A stretch of 64,000 nucleotides of DNA from Algoriphagus sp. AGSA1 (GCF_021390545.1 NZ_JAJUWR010000006.1:170773-234772), one strand, 5' to 3'; positions 26,123 through 35,996 are shown, numbered from the stretch's first letter. The notes: generated by a model not told the origin, from the letters alone. Translations and numbers: made by a program.

Positions 26123-26500
26123 CTATATCCCATCAGTTTTCATTACCTCTTTTCTATGGGCTATACCCCAATCAAGCATTGAATCGACAATGTCAATCAG
26201 GTTTTTTCCGGATTCTGTTAAAGTGTATTCTATTAGAACCGGGGTTAGGTCATAAACTTTACGCTGCAATATACCATTGATTTCCAGTTCTTTCAATTCC
26301 TTGGATAGCATTCGGGGGGTTATCTTTTCAATATTTTCCTGCAAATCTTTAAAGCGGGTTCTGCCATACAATAAAGAAGCAATTATTGGAAGTTTCCACT
26401 TTCCACTGATCACTTGAAGGGTGTCTGTCAATGCAAGGATATATTGCCTGGGACATTTATTAACCGTTTGATCTGCTACTAATTCTTTGAAGTCGCTCAT
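26123..26500 (-). CDS. HxlR-family winged-helix regulator
   Basis: A 125-residue protein; the winged helix spans about residues 20-115: CPRQYILALTDTLQVISGKW with the conserved N-terminal Cys, TRFKDLQENIEKITPRMLSK (recognition helix) and VYDLTPVLIEYTLTESG (wing). The N-terminal Cys16-Pro is the redox/aldehyde-sensing position known in HypR/YodB-type members, which suggests it senses electrophiles. It is divergent from the NAD(P)-binding reductase gene at 26615, with GTATA/TATAC repeats between them. Confidence 0.9.
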   Translation of the reverse strand: MSDFKELVADQTVNKCPRQYILALTDTLQVISGKWKLPIIASLLYGRTRFKDLQENIEKITPRMLSKELKELEINGILQRKVYDLTPVLIEYTLTESGKNLIDIVDSMLDWGIAHRKEVMKTDGI

Positions 26501-26518
26501 AATGAAGAGATTGATTTT

Positions 26519-26571
26519 ATACTATACAAAAGTATACCAATACCTTTTAGGAAACAAGTATATTTAGTATA
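26519..26571. promoter_or_regulatory. GTATA/TATAC repeat cluster, likely HxlR operator
   Basis: TATAC-AAAA-GTATA (26523-26536) is an inverted repeat, preceded by TATAC overlapping it. Further GTATA copies lie at 26558-26562 and 26567-26571. The cluster sits between the divergent HxlR and NmrA-like genes and resembles the palindrome TTATAC-AA-GTATAA found at 57257. Confidence 0.5.
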
Positions 26572-26614
26572 GTGATATTCGTAAACTTGCATTATATCTT
26601 AAAAACAACATCAG

Positions 26615-27493
26615 ATGATTTTAATCACAGGAGCAACAGGAAATTTTGGGTCTAAAGCGATAGACCATTTGTTAAACAAAGGCGTGCCTGTCAGTGGAAT
26701 TGCAGCTTTGGCCAGAGAAGGGGAAAATGCCACTGCTCTAAAGGAGAAAGGTATTAGCGTAAGAATAGGGGATTATTCGAATATCGATTCAATGATATCA
26801 GCGTTTAAAGGTGTGGATAAATTACTCCTAATTTCCAGTAGTGATCGTGGAGCAGTCGAAAACCGCACCAAGCACCATATTAATGCTATCACAGCCGCCA
26901 AGGAAGCAAACGTTAATCACTTAGTCTACACGTCATTTGTTAGAAAGTCCGGCCATGAACATTCAGCTATTGCTGACTTTCAGAATTCTCATGTGGAGTC
27001 AGAAAACTTTCTTAAACAAAGCGGTATGGATTACACCATTCTTCAAAATGGAATTTACCAGGAAATGATAAGTGCATTTGTTGGTGATAAGGTATCTGAA
27101 ACAGGCACTATTTTATTTCCTGCCGTAGAAGGTAAAGCAAGTTGGGTTCTTCGTGAAGAATTGGCCGAAGCTGCCGGTAATATCTTGATATCTACAGGTC
27201 ACGAAAATAAAACATACAAGTTGACCAACAATACATCAGTGGGTTTTAGTGAAATAGCGAAGTATTTCTCTGCTGAATTAGGTAAAAATGTCCAATACCA
27301 CTCACCAGATGTTGAAGACTTCAAAACAATTCTTCAAACTGCAGGTGTGCCTGAAATGTACATAGGGATGTTTGTGATGTGGGGTAAAGCAGTAGCCGAG
27401 GGTATGATGGATTTAGAAGACAATACATTGGAATCAATACTAGGAAGAAAACCTACTTCCGTCAAAGTGTTTATTTCTCGGATTTATGGGTGA
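26615..27493 (+). CDS. NmrA/quinone-oxidoreductase-2-like NAD(P)-binding protein
   Basis: A 292-residue atypical SDR opening MILITGATGNFGSKAIDHLL (Rossmann motif TGATGNFG). It has the stretch LLLISSSDRGAVENRTKHHI, characteristic of the QorB/azoreductase-like NmrA group, which reduces quinones with NADPH. It is divergent from the HxlR gene, the classic layout (YtfG/YtfH) in which HxlR controls an NAD(P)H:quinone reductase. Cytoplasmic detoxification of quinones is the best guess. Confidence 0.92.
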   Translation: MILITGATGNFGSKAIDHLLNKGVPVSGIAALAREGENATALKEKGISVRIGDYSNIDSMISAFKGVDKLLLISSSDRGAVENRTKHHINAITAAKEANVNHLVYTSFVRKSGHEHSAIADFQNSHVESENFLKQSGMDYTILQNGIYQEMISAFVGDKVSETGTILFPAVEGKASWVLREELAEAAGNILISTGHENKTYKLTNNTSVGFSEIAKYFSAELGKNVQYHSPDVEDFKTILQTAGVPEMYIGMFVMWGKAVAEGMMDLEDNTLESILGRKPTSVKVFISRIYG

Positions 27494-27697
27494 TTGATCT
27501 GCGTTTTAAGCAAATTTTGAATGAGGGAGGTCATTATGGATAGAACACAGATTCTATCTAATCGCAATAAGGATCAGTTGAACAACTGAGGTTGACATAA
27601 GGAGATCTGAGGCTTAATTGAGTTTTGCGGATAAATCGCTTTGGACCGGTACTATTCCCTCTTTCATTCCGTTCTAACAATTAAATACAAGCCTTTT

Positions 27698-28042
27698 ATG
27701 ATAAATAAGAAAAAAGTATTGTTAAAGGCAAACGAAGCGGTTTCCAAAGGAGACAACGAGGGCTTCCTAAGTCATTGCACCGAAACAGTAGCTTGGGTTT
27801 TTGAAGGGGATACCACTATCAGAGGAAAGGAATCCCTTAAAAAATGGATGGGTGAAAATTATACCAAGCCACCTCAATTTCAAGTCAAAAGATTGATTGA
27901 AGATGATGAATGTGTGGTGGCGATGGGTGCTATTTCCTTGAAAGATAAAACTGGAGTAGTTCGTGTATATTCCTACTGTGATGTATGGCAATTCGATCAG
28001 GGCAAGATGGATATGTTAAATGCATTTGTAGTAGGGATTTGA
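27698..28042 (+). CDS. SnoaL/NTF2-like small protein
   Basis: 114 residues from the ATG at 27698 (an upstream start at 27641 would add 19 residues without family character). The sequence has the NTF2 fold order: helix (LLKANEAVSKGDNEGFLSHC), VAWVFEGDTTIRGKESLKKW, then beta strands with DECVVAMGAISLKDK and the end YSYCDVWQFDQGKM. Such proteins are often small-molecule-binding cyclase/isomerase-like or unassigned; no catalytic residue can be proposed. Standing between the NmrA-like gene and the 55-residue gene, possibly co-transcribed with the latter. Confidence 0.8.
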   Translation: MINKKKVLLKANEAVSKGDNEGFLSHCTETVAWVFEGDTTIRGKESLKKWMGENYTKPPQFQVKRLIEDDECVVAMGAISLKDKTGVVRVYSYCDVWQFDQGKMDMLNAFVVGI

Positions 28043-28064
28043 GTCGTTAGCAAAATAAAATATC

Positions 28065-28232
28065 ATGAAGAAGTTTAAAATTGGAGAAGGGGTAACAGTG
28101 AACAGTGGGCCAATGAAAGGGATTTATGGCAATGTGGTTTGGTACAATGAAGAGAATGGGGAATACCTAGTAAGGTTTACAGGACAACAGCAATTGTTTT
28201 ATACTGCGGATGAGATTATAGCCTGGGAGTAA
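28065..28232 (+). CDS. 55-residue hypothetical protein, SH3/KOW-like
   Basis: Frame MKKFKIGEGVTVNSGPMKGI, continuing GNVVWYNEENGEYLVRF and ending DEIIAWE. The alternating beta pattern with a Gly-x-x-V-x-V-x-S-G-P start and K-G-I-x-G turn is like small KOW/SH3 barrel domains that bind RNA or proteins. It lies 22 nt after the SnoaL-like gene on the same strand and reads as a complete domain. I know of no function. Confidence 0.55.
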   Translation: MKKFKIGEGVTVNSGPMKGIYGNVVWYNEENGEYLVRFTGQQQLFYTADEIIAWE

Positions 28233-28247
28233 TTTACAGCTGTTTAA

Positions 28248-28556
28248 AATTCATTAAGTAAGGATTTTAAGGAGCTCTATGGTGCTAACACTTTGCTTTT
28301 AGCCTTGGATTTCACCAAGCCTGAACAGGGGAAGTCTGCGCTGAACTATGCATTTGATTATTTTGGAAGGTTGGATATTGCCTTTAATAATTCAGAATAC
28401 TCCTTGATCGGTACTATAGAAGAATCTGGACCTGATGATGTCCGCACACTTTACGAAACCAATGTTTTTGGGCTATTGACGGTTATCAAAGCTGCTTTAC
28501 CATTGTTGAGAAAGCAGGGATATGAACATGTTTTAGGCACATCGAGTAATCTATGA
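28248..28556 (+). pseudogene. internal fragment of an SDR gene
   Basis: The open stretch from 28248 gives a GANTLLLALDFTKPEQ segment (the strand after which Asp ends the cofactor loop), FGRLDIAFNNSEYSLIGTIE (the NNAG region degenerate to NNSE), then a helix-strand unit YETNVFGLLTVIKAALPLLR ending in a G-T-S-S-N-L stop at 28554-28556. The N-terminal TGxxxGxG motif and the C-terminal YxxxK are both absent. It is therefore a non-functional piece of a classical SDR. Confidence 0.75.
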
Positions 28557-29626
28557 CCTATCACTCTACCGATGATAATACACGGACGGGATACTATCAG
28601 AATGTCAAAAACTACAAAATAGAGGAGGAGAAAATGAAGTCCATCTTATTCGGGAGCCAACACAAATCAAAGGGCAGAAAGCATTTGACCTGCGTCAAGC
28701 AGTTTCGGCTGATGGGATAGAAATACTAGGATACAATTGATTTGAATCCGGTGGGTCGTTTGATCTATCTTTTTTTATAGCCTGAAAATCCATCTATTAC
28801 CTTTCCAATAACTCAGAAAAGCTGATTCTGATAAGCTTTAAATTATTGGATCCACAAACAAGGATTCAACTCCCTGTAATGGGTTGGGTTTTTAGTTCTT
28901 ATTATTTTGATACAAAGATAGGTGCTCCGGTAGGGGAGAGCAGCAGACTACGGAAAGCTTTCATAATGCGATCATTTAAGTTAGAGGTTTTTAGGATGCC
29001 GTATTCAGGTGCTACGGGAGTAAGGAAGCAGGAAATGGAATAAACAGCGCAGCAGCTGTAAATCAAGCAAACAATCTTATCCAAGTACCAGCAATTACCT
29101 TGGGATATCATCCCAAAGTAAAAAGAAGCCAACGTCCAATTTCGAGTTGCCCAAGACAAGTATATGAAGTCCAGTATGATTTTTGGGATAAAGACACCTT
29201 GGAACTGGCTGAACATTTTCAAGTCGTGCTGTTAAACAGAGCCAACAGTGGGACTTGGGATTTGTACGCTTTCAAAAGGTGGAACTGCCCGCACAGCTGA
29301 TGCCAAATTGGTTTTTGCCATGGCGCTAAAGGTAGCCACCCACTCTATAATAATTCCGTACGACCATCCGCTATGAAACTTAATGCCTACCGATCAGGAT
29401 AAAGGATTGAGCAAAAGGTTGGTGAATAGTTGAAATCAACCATTTTCCAGAAGCCTAGATTTATAGAATATTTTTAAACTAATAAGATAGCTAGTCTCGT
29501 CTGCTTTAAGTTTTTTATCAACCAGATAATGGTGTTCAATTATGTACGGTCAGTGTTTGATTGCGCTCAGACATTTTGGAGAAACAAGACTATTTCAGAA
29601 GGATTACAGCCTCATCGCTCTGTCAT
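28557..29626. other. 1070-nt stretch without a convincing gene
   Basis: Several short open pieces occur, for example ENEVHLIREPTQIKGQK... near 28640-28738 and GTARTADAKLVFAMALKV near 29283-29336, but none reads as a whole protein. Frames are interrupted every 20-60 codons. I take it as decayed coding DNA following the SDR fragment. It ends at the minus-strand kelch/BTAD regulator gene. Confidence 0.5.
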
Positions 29627-32188
29627 TTAAATACTACTTTCTTCCGAGTTTTCTACCAACGTTTGAAAATCAACTTCATACGCTTGATCCAATAGTAATT
29701 GATAATCCCTGCAGAAATTTTTGTAAGCAGATAGGGCCAGGGATTTTTTGCCCATTTTAAATAAGGTTACGCATTTTACCCGCAAAGCCTCTTCGTTTAG
29801 GGGATCAAACTTTAGAACAGTGTCAGATGCTTCGGCAAGCAGGGATTCATCTTGGAGCTCGTCAAAAAGAAGGGACATATATTCCAAAACCTTTGAGGAA
29901 AAATTATTCTTATAAGTGTCCATCCAATTGGTCTGTATAGATGGGCAGATCACTCCATTAGCAGTGTAGCTTAGAAATTCTTGTATTTCCGGGATGGATA
30001 ATCTTTCTTTCTGCTTAAGCTTTTCAATTTGGGTGATGCAAAACTCCAGATCAGAAAAGAACTCATTACTGTGTTCTATTTTCCAGTAGGAATTGTCATG
30101 AGTCAGTTGGATGGAGGGTGATACCTTCTCCATTACCAGCCTTATTTTGCTCAGGTTTACATTTCTGTTGTTCCGGGCTTTTGTAGCGGATTTGTCGCTC
30201 CAGAGTAATTCCGTGAGTTTGTCGGAAGAAATCCCTTTTTTGTCCAGAATAGTAGCCAGATATATCAGCAGAAACAATGCTTTCAACGTAGGTGTAAACT
30301 GGCCGGTCAGGTTTTCTCCTTGCGCATTGAATATTTGGAAGCCACCCATCAGATAAACCGCAGGAAACTTTTCGGGTGTTTCTTTCAACGGATACACATC
30401 CGACACAAGTGTATTTTGAGGCTTTTCGGATTGGACCGATATTTCATTTTCTGGAGCTGGCTTCTTTCGGCTTTTAGTTCTAAAAAATATCGCCAGTCCC
30501 ACTACGCCAAGGATTAAAACAGCCAACACAAGTAACAGAAAGTTATTTTTTCTTTTAAACTCAATCTGTATTGCATCATCCAATGTAAGTGGCGGATACG
30601 CAATCTGGTAAAACTGAATCAGGGAATCCACTCTCGTGATGGCTATTATTTTGGATTGACTAGCCTGATAATACATATTGGCCCAGCTCCGGGTATCCAG
30701 AAAATTATAAGGAATAGAATCCTGATAAATCTGTAGGTAGTTCTCACTAATGCCAAACTCTGCAATTTTCAAATGGGTATTGAAATTCACATTGTTGTAA
30801 ACCAACGTGACAAATGACTTTCCACTGTCCAAGGTGATGAGGTTGGTGATTGGTACAAAAGGATGTAGATCACTCTTTATTTCTTTTAGTTTGGTTACAC
30901 TGTTATCTCGCAGGCTTATAGAATACAAATCATAATAATGTTGGGAATTGATTCCTTGTTTACCACTCTGGCTTCCATAGCCTCCAAAAACCAACAGACT
31001 ATTTTCATCCAGTTTACCCGTTGCCGTCAGGTACCTTGGTGGAATGGTGTTAGAGAGATTGATGGAGTCCCAATTACCGGAGGCTATGTTTAATCTGTTT
31101 AGATTGGACTTGTACGTATAATGCCCATATCCACTGAATGTCACGATCTCATCTTCGGTAGGAATAAATAGGTTGGAATGGTGCCAAAGATCGGGTTCGG
31201 GGCAGGTATCAGGCGCATATTGCCAGGAAAGGTTCTGTAAGTCAAATCGGTTTACGATCGTTTTGTCAAAAGAATAGGAAAGTATTTCCTTCGACATAGG
31301 ATCGTAAACGAAATTATTTTCCGGACAGGGGTAAGGATTGCCTACACTATACTTCAACTCCCTGATTTTGGTATCAGATGCCGTATAAAGAAGTAGGCTT
31401 GATTGTCCCAGTATGAAAATCGAATCAGAATTCGGTGTGCTGGTAATTCCTAGGGTATTAGGAAGAACGTATTCACCGGATTTCTTCCATTTCAGGTGTT
31501 CATCGATTTTCCAGTTGGGATAGGATACAGTGGCTATGTCCTGCTTGACCAGGTCGGCCACTTTATTTTCTCCGTGTTTCTTCAGTTCCCAGTGCCTAAT
31601 CAGTTTATCCCCCACTTCGATTTTGACATCCTTCAAGGTCATGGGACATACATCCGTATTGAGCATTTTGGACACGGTGCTTGCGCCAAATACGACCTGC
31701 AGTGACTTAATAGCGTCAATGTCAAGTGGATCTGTGGTGTGCTGGATACCGTTGATACTAAGGGTTATCCTGTTGTTTTCCGTTTGATATCCTAGATTGA
31801 TCTTTACCCATTGGTTATAGATTTCTCCTCCCAAATCTTCCCAATAAAAGGCAGCTACCACCTTGTTTCCCACCACCAGCCAAAAATTCTCCGTTTCTGA
31901 AGCCAGATTCGAAACCAGATCTATAGGGACATTATCATTTGTCAGCATTTTGAAGATGTACCCATAAAAACCGTCTCCGTCCCGGAACTGTACATCAAAT
32001 TGAAAATTGAGATCTCCATTTACTTTCAAAGGTGAATCAGGGGTTAGGTTGAGGGAGGTTCTTTTATCCTGGATTACTTCGTGGGAGTAAAAGTAGAGGC
32101 CGGAATTTAACGTGGATTGGGCAACACATATGTTGGATGCCAGAAGTGTAAAAAGAGAAAGTAAGATAGTTAGTTCGCGGACTTCCAC
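29627..32188 (-). CDS. membrane-spanning one-component regulator: kelch-type sensor, one TM, OmpR/BTAD-like output
   Basis: An 853-residue protein. An N-terminal signal (LTILLSLFTLLASNICVAQS) leads to a concanavalin/LamG-like segment (about 25-210), then kelch-like repeats (about 230-540; LLVFGGYGSQSGKQG and IVTFSGYGHYTYKSN are typical). One TM segment follows at about 546-567 (LLLVLAVLILGVVGLAIFF), then a basic linker. The cytoplasmic winged helix (about 605-705: YLMGGFQIFNAQGENLTGQF, then DKLTELLWSDKSATKARNNR) is followed by BTAD-like TPR helices to the end. The periplasmic half would sense, the cytoplasmic half bind DNA. It is divergent from the SusC/SusD operon across 648 nt and is very probably its regulator. 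Confidence 0.85.
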   Translation of the reverse strand: MEVRELTILLSLFTLLASNICVAQSTLNSGLYFYSHEVIQDKRTSLNLTPDSPLKVNGDLNFQFDVQFRDGDGFYGYIFKMLTNDNVPIDLVSNLASETENFWLVVGNKVVAAFYWEDLGGEIYNQWVKINLGYQTENNRITLSINGIQHTTDPLDIDAIKSLQVVFGASTVSKMLNTDVCPMTLKDVKIEVGDKLIRHWELKKHGENKVADLVKQDIATVSYPNWKIDEHLKWKKSGEYVLPNTLGITSTPNSDSIFILGQSSLLLYTASDTKIRELKYSVGNPYPCPENNFVYDPMSKEILSYSFDKTIVNRFDLQNLSWQYAPDTCPEPDLWHHSNLFIPTEDEIVTFSGYGHYTYKSNLNRLNIASGNWDSINLSNTIPPRYLTATGKLDENSLLVFGGYGSQSGKQGINSQHYYDLYSISLRDNSVTKLKEIKSDLHPFVPITNLITLDSGKSFVTLVYNNVNFNTHLKIAEFGISENYLQIYQDSIPYNFLDTRSWANMYYQASQSKIIAITRVDSLIQFYQIAYPPLTLDDAIQIEFKRKNNFLLLVLAVLILGVVGLAIFFRTKSRKKPAPENEISVQSEKPQNTLVSDVYPLKETPEKFPAVYLMGGFQIFNAQGENLTGQFTPTLKALFLLIYLATILDKKGISSDKLTELLWSDKSATKARNNRNVNLSKIRLVMEKVSPSIQLTHDNSYWKIEHSNEFFSDLEFCITQIEKLKQKERLSIPEIQEFLSYTANGVICPSIQTNWMDTYKNNFSSKVLEYMSLLFDELQDESLLAEASDTVLKFDPLNEEALRVKCVTLFKMGKKSLALSAYKNFCRDYQLLLDQAYEVDFQTLVENSEESSI

Positions 32189-32836
32189 AGAATAAGATTT
32201 GCTAAGGTATATTTTTCGATTTCCAACAGATGTTCTGTAGCACTACAGTTATACTTGAGTTAAATCTACTGCTTTGCATACTATCAATGTTACACAAATT
32301 GGCTCGAATGGGTTTATAGTTAAAATTAATCAATTATCAGAAATGCGAAACAATATTCAAATACATGCTTCAATTGAGGATTGAAATTTTGAATTTTCAG
32401 TGGATTTTCAACTTTTTTCAATTTTTGCCTACAAAAAAGTAGGGCATTAAGCGAATATTAAGCGCATTTTAATTGCCTGGACATTCATTTACGATGTATT
32501 TATTTCAATTCATAAAACAATACCCAAAATGAAAAACACTATACCATTTCAAGTTATCTGGCATCCAGCCGGGCATTTTTTGTATCCAAGTCACTTTTTC
32601 CATCAAAGGACAAAATAGCAGTCGGTCTCCTTCTTTGATCCAGTATCAGGGAATCTTACCATCAGTTAATATCGACTATTTCCTTAGCCAGAATCCGGCC
32701 TTGGAGTACAGTCATAACTATAATCCTTACCCATAAATGCCTATGATTAATCTACTACGTCCAAAAGACAGCAGTCTTTTCAAGCTGCCCAATTCTCAAT
32801 TAACAAATTCTTTTTCAACCCAATAACCCTCCTGCC
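32189..32836. other. 648-nt divergent regulatory region of the first SusC/SusD locus
   Basis: No gene; a short frame MKNTIPFQVIWHPAGHFLYP at 32529 is not convincing. It contains the ATTAAGCG direct repeats (32446) and presumably the promoters of the regulator and of susC. It is AT-rich around 32330-32480. Confidence 0.5.
32446..32464. promoter_or_regulatory. ATTAAGCG direct repeat, 11-bp period
   Basis: ATTAAGCG at 32446-32453 and 32457-32464: 8-bp direct repeats exactly 11 bp apart, one helical turn. OmpR/SARP-type winged helices bind such tandem repeats, so this is a candidate site for the adjacent regulator. Confidence 0.45.
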
Positions 32837-35800
32837 ATGATAAAAAATAAACCTAAAATTTTGGTAAGCAGACTGAAAGTTCCCATTCTGCTGCTGCTCA
32901 GTTTACTGATAGGAATTCCTGTCTGGGCCCAGACTGGGAATGATGAAAAAAAGGAGATTACCGGAACGGTGGTCGATAACAGCAATGACCCGCTGCCGGG
33001 AGTCACAGTTCTCTTGAGAGGAACCACTGTCGGTACAGTGACAGATGTTGATGGGAGTTTTAAACTATTGGTACCCAATCAGGGCGCCATCCTCGACTTT
33101 AGTTTCATCGGATACAAAACCCAATCTATTGAAATAGGAAATCAGAGCCGGCTTTCAATCACGATCGAAGAGGACATTGCCGGACTGGAGGAAGTAGTGG
33201 TCATCGGCTATGGCACTCAGAAGAAAGAATCACTTACCAGTGCGATAAGTCAGATTGATTCGGAGGAGATACAGACCACCACTAGTTCCAGCCTTGCACA
33301 AAAGTTGCAGGGTAAGGTTCCAGGACTTCAAATTCGTCAAAATTCCGGGCAACCGGGAGAATTTAATACCTCCATCAATATCAGGGGGTTCGGTGGAGCT
33401 CCATTATATGTAATTGATGGAATTCCCAGAGATGGTGGGAGTGAATTCCAACGCTTGAATCCGGATGATATTGAGAGTATTTCGGTGCTAAAGGATGCCT
33501 CGGCCGCAATTTACGGTGTCCGCGCAGCTAATGGCGTAATTATCGTTACCACCAAAAAAGGGACTAAAGGAGCTGCAAAATTCAATTACAGCGGAACAGT
33601 AGGGTTTCAGACACCGACTGGAGTTCCCCTGATGGCGTCTGCATCACAGTGGGCTCAGATGAGAAATGACGCAGCTCTTTTCGGTACTGGAGCTCCTTTT
33701 TATTCCGAGGAGATTCTCAACAATTACATCAACTCCGCTCCAGGTTATGAATCTATCAATTGGTATGATGAAACCCTGAAGGATAAGGCCTGGCAATACC
33801 AGCAGAACCTCAGCGCCAGTGGAGGCAATGATCAGGTGAGCTATTTTATCAGTGGTGGATACTTCAATGAGCAGGGTTTGCTGAAGACAAATGACATCAA
33901 CTATAAGCGCTATACCCTCCGATCAAATATCACCGCTAAACTTTCCAATTCTCTGGAAACACAGGTTTTTATCGCCGGAAAAATAGACAAGCGCTCTGAT
34001 CCTGGAGAAAATTTCTTCAACATTTTCAAAGGTACACGGACTACTTTGCCCATTGAAAGACCATTTGCCAACAACAATCCGGAATTCCCGTCCGCGGTAG
34101 GATCAGGGCAAAACCCGGTAGCACTGGCAGACCGCGACTTGACTGGCTATAATGAGACAACTGATAAAAACATTCAGTCTTCTGTGGCCTTGAATTATAA
34201 AGCGCCTTTTCTTGAAGGCTTGACCATGAAGGGATTGGTGGCTTATGATTTCACCTCTTACCTAAACAAGAATCTGTTCAAAAGCTATAATCTCTACAAT
34301 TATGAATCTGAAACCGATGACTATGTAGTTCAGAAGCAGCGAGATGGAAACGCAAATATTTCAAACTATAACTCTGATTTTAACCGCATGACTCTGCAGG
34401 CTCAGGCTGCTTATAACACAACAATCAATGAGGATCATTCTATCGGTGGTGTTGTTGTTTTTGAACAGCAACAGACCTGGTCCAGGTGGGTATCAGCACT
34501 TCGGTACTATGATTTTTTTACCACCGACCAGATCAATTTTGCGGGATTGAATAACCAACAGGCTGGAGGATTGGAGGAACAGACAGCTCGGGTATCCTTT
34601 GTCGGGAGGTTCAACTATGACTATAAGGGTAAGTACTTGGCTGAGTTCTCATTCCGTGAAGATGGTTCTTATCGCTACCATCCTGACTCCAGATGGGGAT
34701 TTTTTCCGGTTGGATCCTTAGGTTGGAGAATTTCGGACGAAAGCTTTATGAGTGGTACTACAGGCTGGCTATCTGATTTAAAACTTCGTGGATCTTTTGG
34801 GGTAGTGGGAGAAGATGCCGGCAACCCATTCCAATTTGTAAGTGGATATACTACCACCGGGGGAGGTGGGTATGAATTTAATGATGGCCAATACACAGTA
34901 GGTGCAGGTTCTCCGGCAATCGTTAACCAAAACCTCACATGGTTTACATCGGAAATTCTGGATTTAGGCTTTAACCTAGGACTCTGGGATGGAAGATTTG
35001 CGATGGAGTTTGATGTGTATCAGCGAAACCGGGAAGGGCTGCTTGCTTATAGAAACCAATCGCTTCCCAATACATTTGGAGGTACTCTGCCACAGGAAAA
35101 TCTTAACAGTGATCAGGTCAGGGGATTGGATATGATGATTGCCTACAGGAATGAAGTCAATGGATTCAGGTACGGCATCAGCGGAAATTTCAACTATGCG
35201 AGAACTAAAAATCTGTATGTAGAAAGAGGTGAATTCCTAAATAGCATGGACAGATGGAGAGGTGGTAATATAGACCGGAACAATGATGCAGTCTGGGGAT
35301 TCCAATATTTGGGGCAATTCGAAAATGAAGAAGAGATAATCAACGCACCCATCCAAAATGGCTCTTTGGGGAATATCCGTGAGCTACCAGGAGATTTCAG
35401 ATATCAGGATGTGAACGGGGATGGTATCATCGACGGCAACGATATGCTTCCCACTTTCTGGAATGGTACTCCGAAGATGTTTTTTGGTCTTACACTGAAT
35501 GGTGCATACAAGGGCTTTGATTTTAACTTTCTGTTTCAGGGAGCAGCCAAATATTCAGTTAGATTCAATGAGGTCTATGCAGAAATCCTTGCCTTTAAAG
35601 GTTCGAATACTCCGGCTTATTTCTTTGATAGGTGGCGCAAAGAAGATCCAAGTAATCTGGATAGCGAATGGATACCAGGCACATGGCCTGCATCTAGGCT
35701 GATTGAGAATGTTGGGATGATCTATGCAGAAAGTGAAATGTGGAGAAGAGATGCTTCTTATGTAAGATTTAAAAGTGCCGAAATCGGATATACGGTAAAT

Positions 35801-35986
35801 GCTTCCGCTCTCCAGCATGTCGGGCTTTCCAGTCTTCGTGTATTTGGCAATGCGCATAATATTTTCACCATCACTGATCCTTTTGTCAAGGCTTTCGATC
35901 CAGAGAAATTGGAAGGCCTGTTCAATGCTGGTTTTACCTACCCATTACAACGCAGTTTCAACTTTGGAATCAGCGCAAACTTCTAA
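32837..35986 (+). CDS. SusC/RagA-family TonB-linked outer-membrane receptor
   Basis: A 1049-residue protein with signal ILLLLSLLIGIPVWAQ, then the CarboxypepD_reg-like domain (about 42-117: ITGTVVDNSNDPLPGVTVLL), a TonB box (EVVVIGYGTQKKE), the plug domain (about 120-240; SVLKDASAAIYGVRAANGVI) and a 22-strand barrel ending SFNFGISANF. It imports an oligosaccharide with its SusD partner, whose gene begins 11 nt downstream. The divergent kelch/BTAD regulator and the GH71/99-like enzyme point to a glycan, perhaps alpha-mannan-like, as substrate. Confidence 0.96.
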   Translation: MIKNKPKILVSRLKVPILLLLSLLIGIPVWAQTGNDEKKEITGTVVDNSNDPLPGVTVLLRGTTVGTVTDVDGSFKLLVPNQGAILDFSFIGYKTQSIEIGNQSRLSITIEEDIAGLEEVVVIGYGTQKKESLTSAISQIDSEEIQTTTSSSLAQKLQGKVPGLQIRQNSGQPGEFNTSINIRGFGGAPLYVIDGIPRDGGSEFQRLNPDDIESISVLKDASAAIYGVRAANGVIIVTTKKGTKGAAKFNYSGTVGFQTPTGVPLMASASQWAQMRNDAALFGTGAPFYSEEILNNYINSAPGYESINWYDETLKDKAWQYQQNLSASGGNDQVSYFISGGYFNEQGLLKTNDINYKRYTLRSNITAKLSNSLETQVFIAGKIDKRSDPGENFFNIFKGTRTTLPIERPFANNNPEFPSAVGSGQNPVALADRDLTGYNETTDKNIQSSVALNYKAPFLEGLTMKGLVAYDFTSYLNKNLFKSYNLYNYESETDDYVVQKQRDGNANISNYNSDFNRMTLQAQAAYNTTINEDHSIGGVVVFEQQQTWSRWVSALRYYDFFTTDQINFAGLNNQQAGGLEEQTARVSFVGRFNYDYKGKYLAEFSFREDGSYRYHPDSRWGFFPVGSLGWRISDESFMSGTTGWLSDLKLRGSFGVVGEDAGNPFQFVSGYTTTGGGGYEFNDGQYTVGAGSPAIVNQNLTWFTSEILDLGFNLGLWDGRFAMEFDVYQRNREGLLAYRNQSLPNTFGGTLPQENLNSDQVRGLDMMIAYRNEVNGFRYGISGNFNYARTKNLYVERGEFLNSMDRWRGGNIDRNNDAVWGFQYLGQFENEEEIINAPIQNGSLGNIRELPGDFRYQDVNGDGIIDGNDMLPTFWNGTPKMFFGLTLNGAYKGFDFNFLFQGAAKYSVRFNEVYAEILAFKGSNTPAYFFDRWRKEDPSNLDSEWIPGTWPASRLIENVGMIYAESEMWRRDASYVRFKSAEIGYTVNASALQHVGLSSLRVFGNAHNIFTITDPFVKAFDPEKLEGLFNAGFTYPLQRSFNFGISANF

Positions 35987-35996
35987 ACTATCAGAT

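Noticed and set aside
28846..29043. 65-codon frame as a real gene
   Set aside because: No start signal or recognised motif, and it sits in a stretch where all frames are frequently interrupted.
32529..32616. Short frame MKNTIPFQVIWHPAGH in the susC leader
   Set aside because: 29 codons, no relatives in the window and no spacing to susC like that of the MKSSM elements.
35799..35996. Extended start of SusD inside susC
   Set aside because: The ATG at 35997 gives a perfect lipoprotein signal and avoids a 188-nt overlap.
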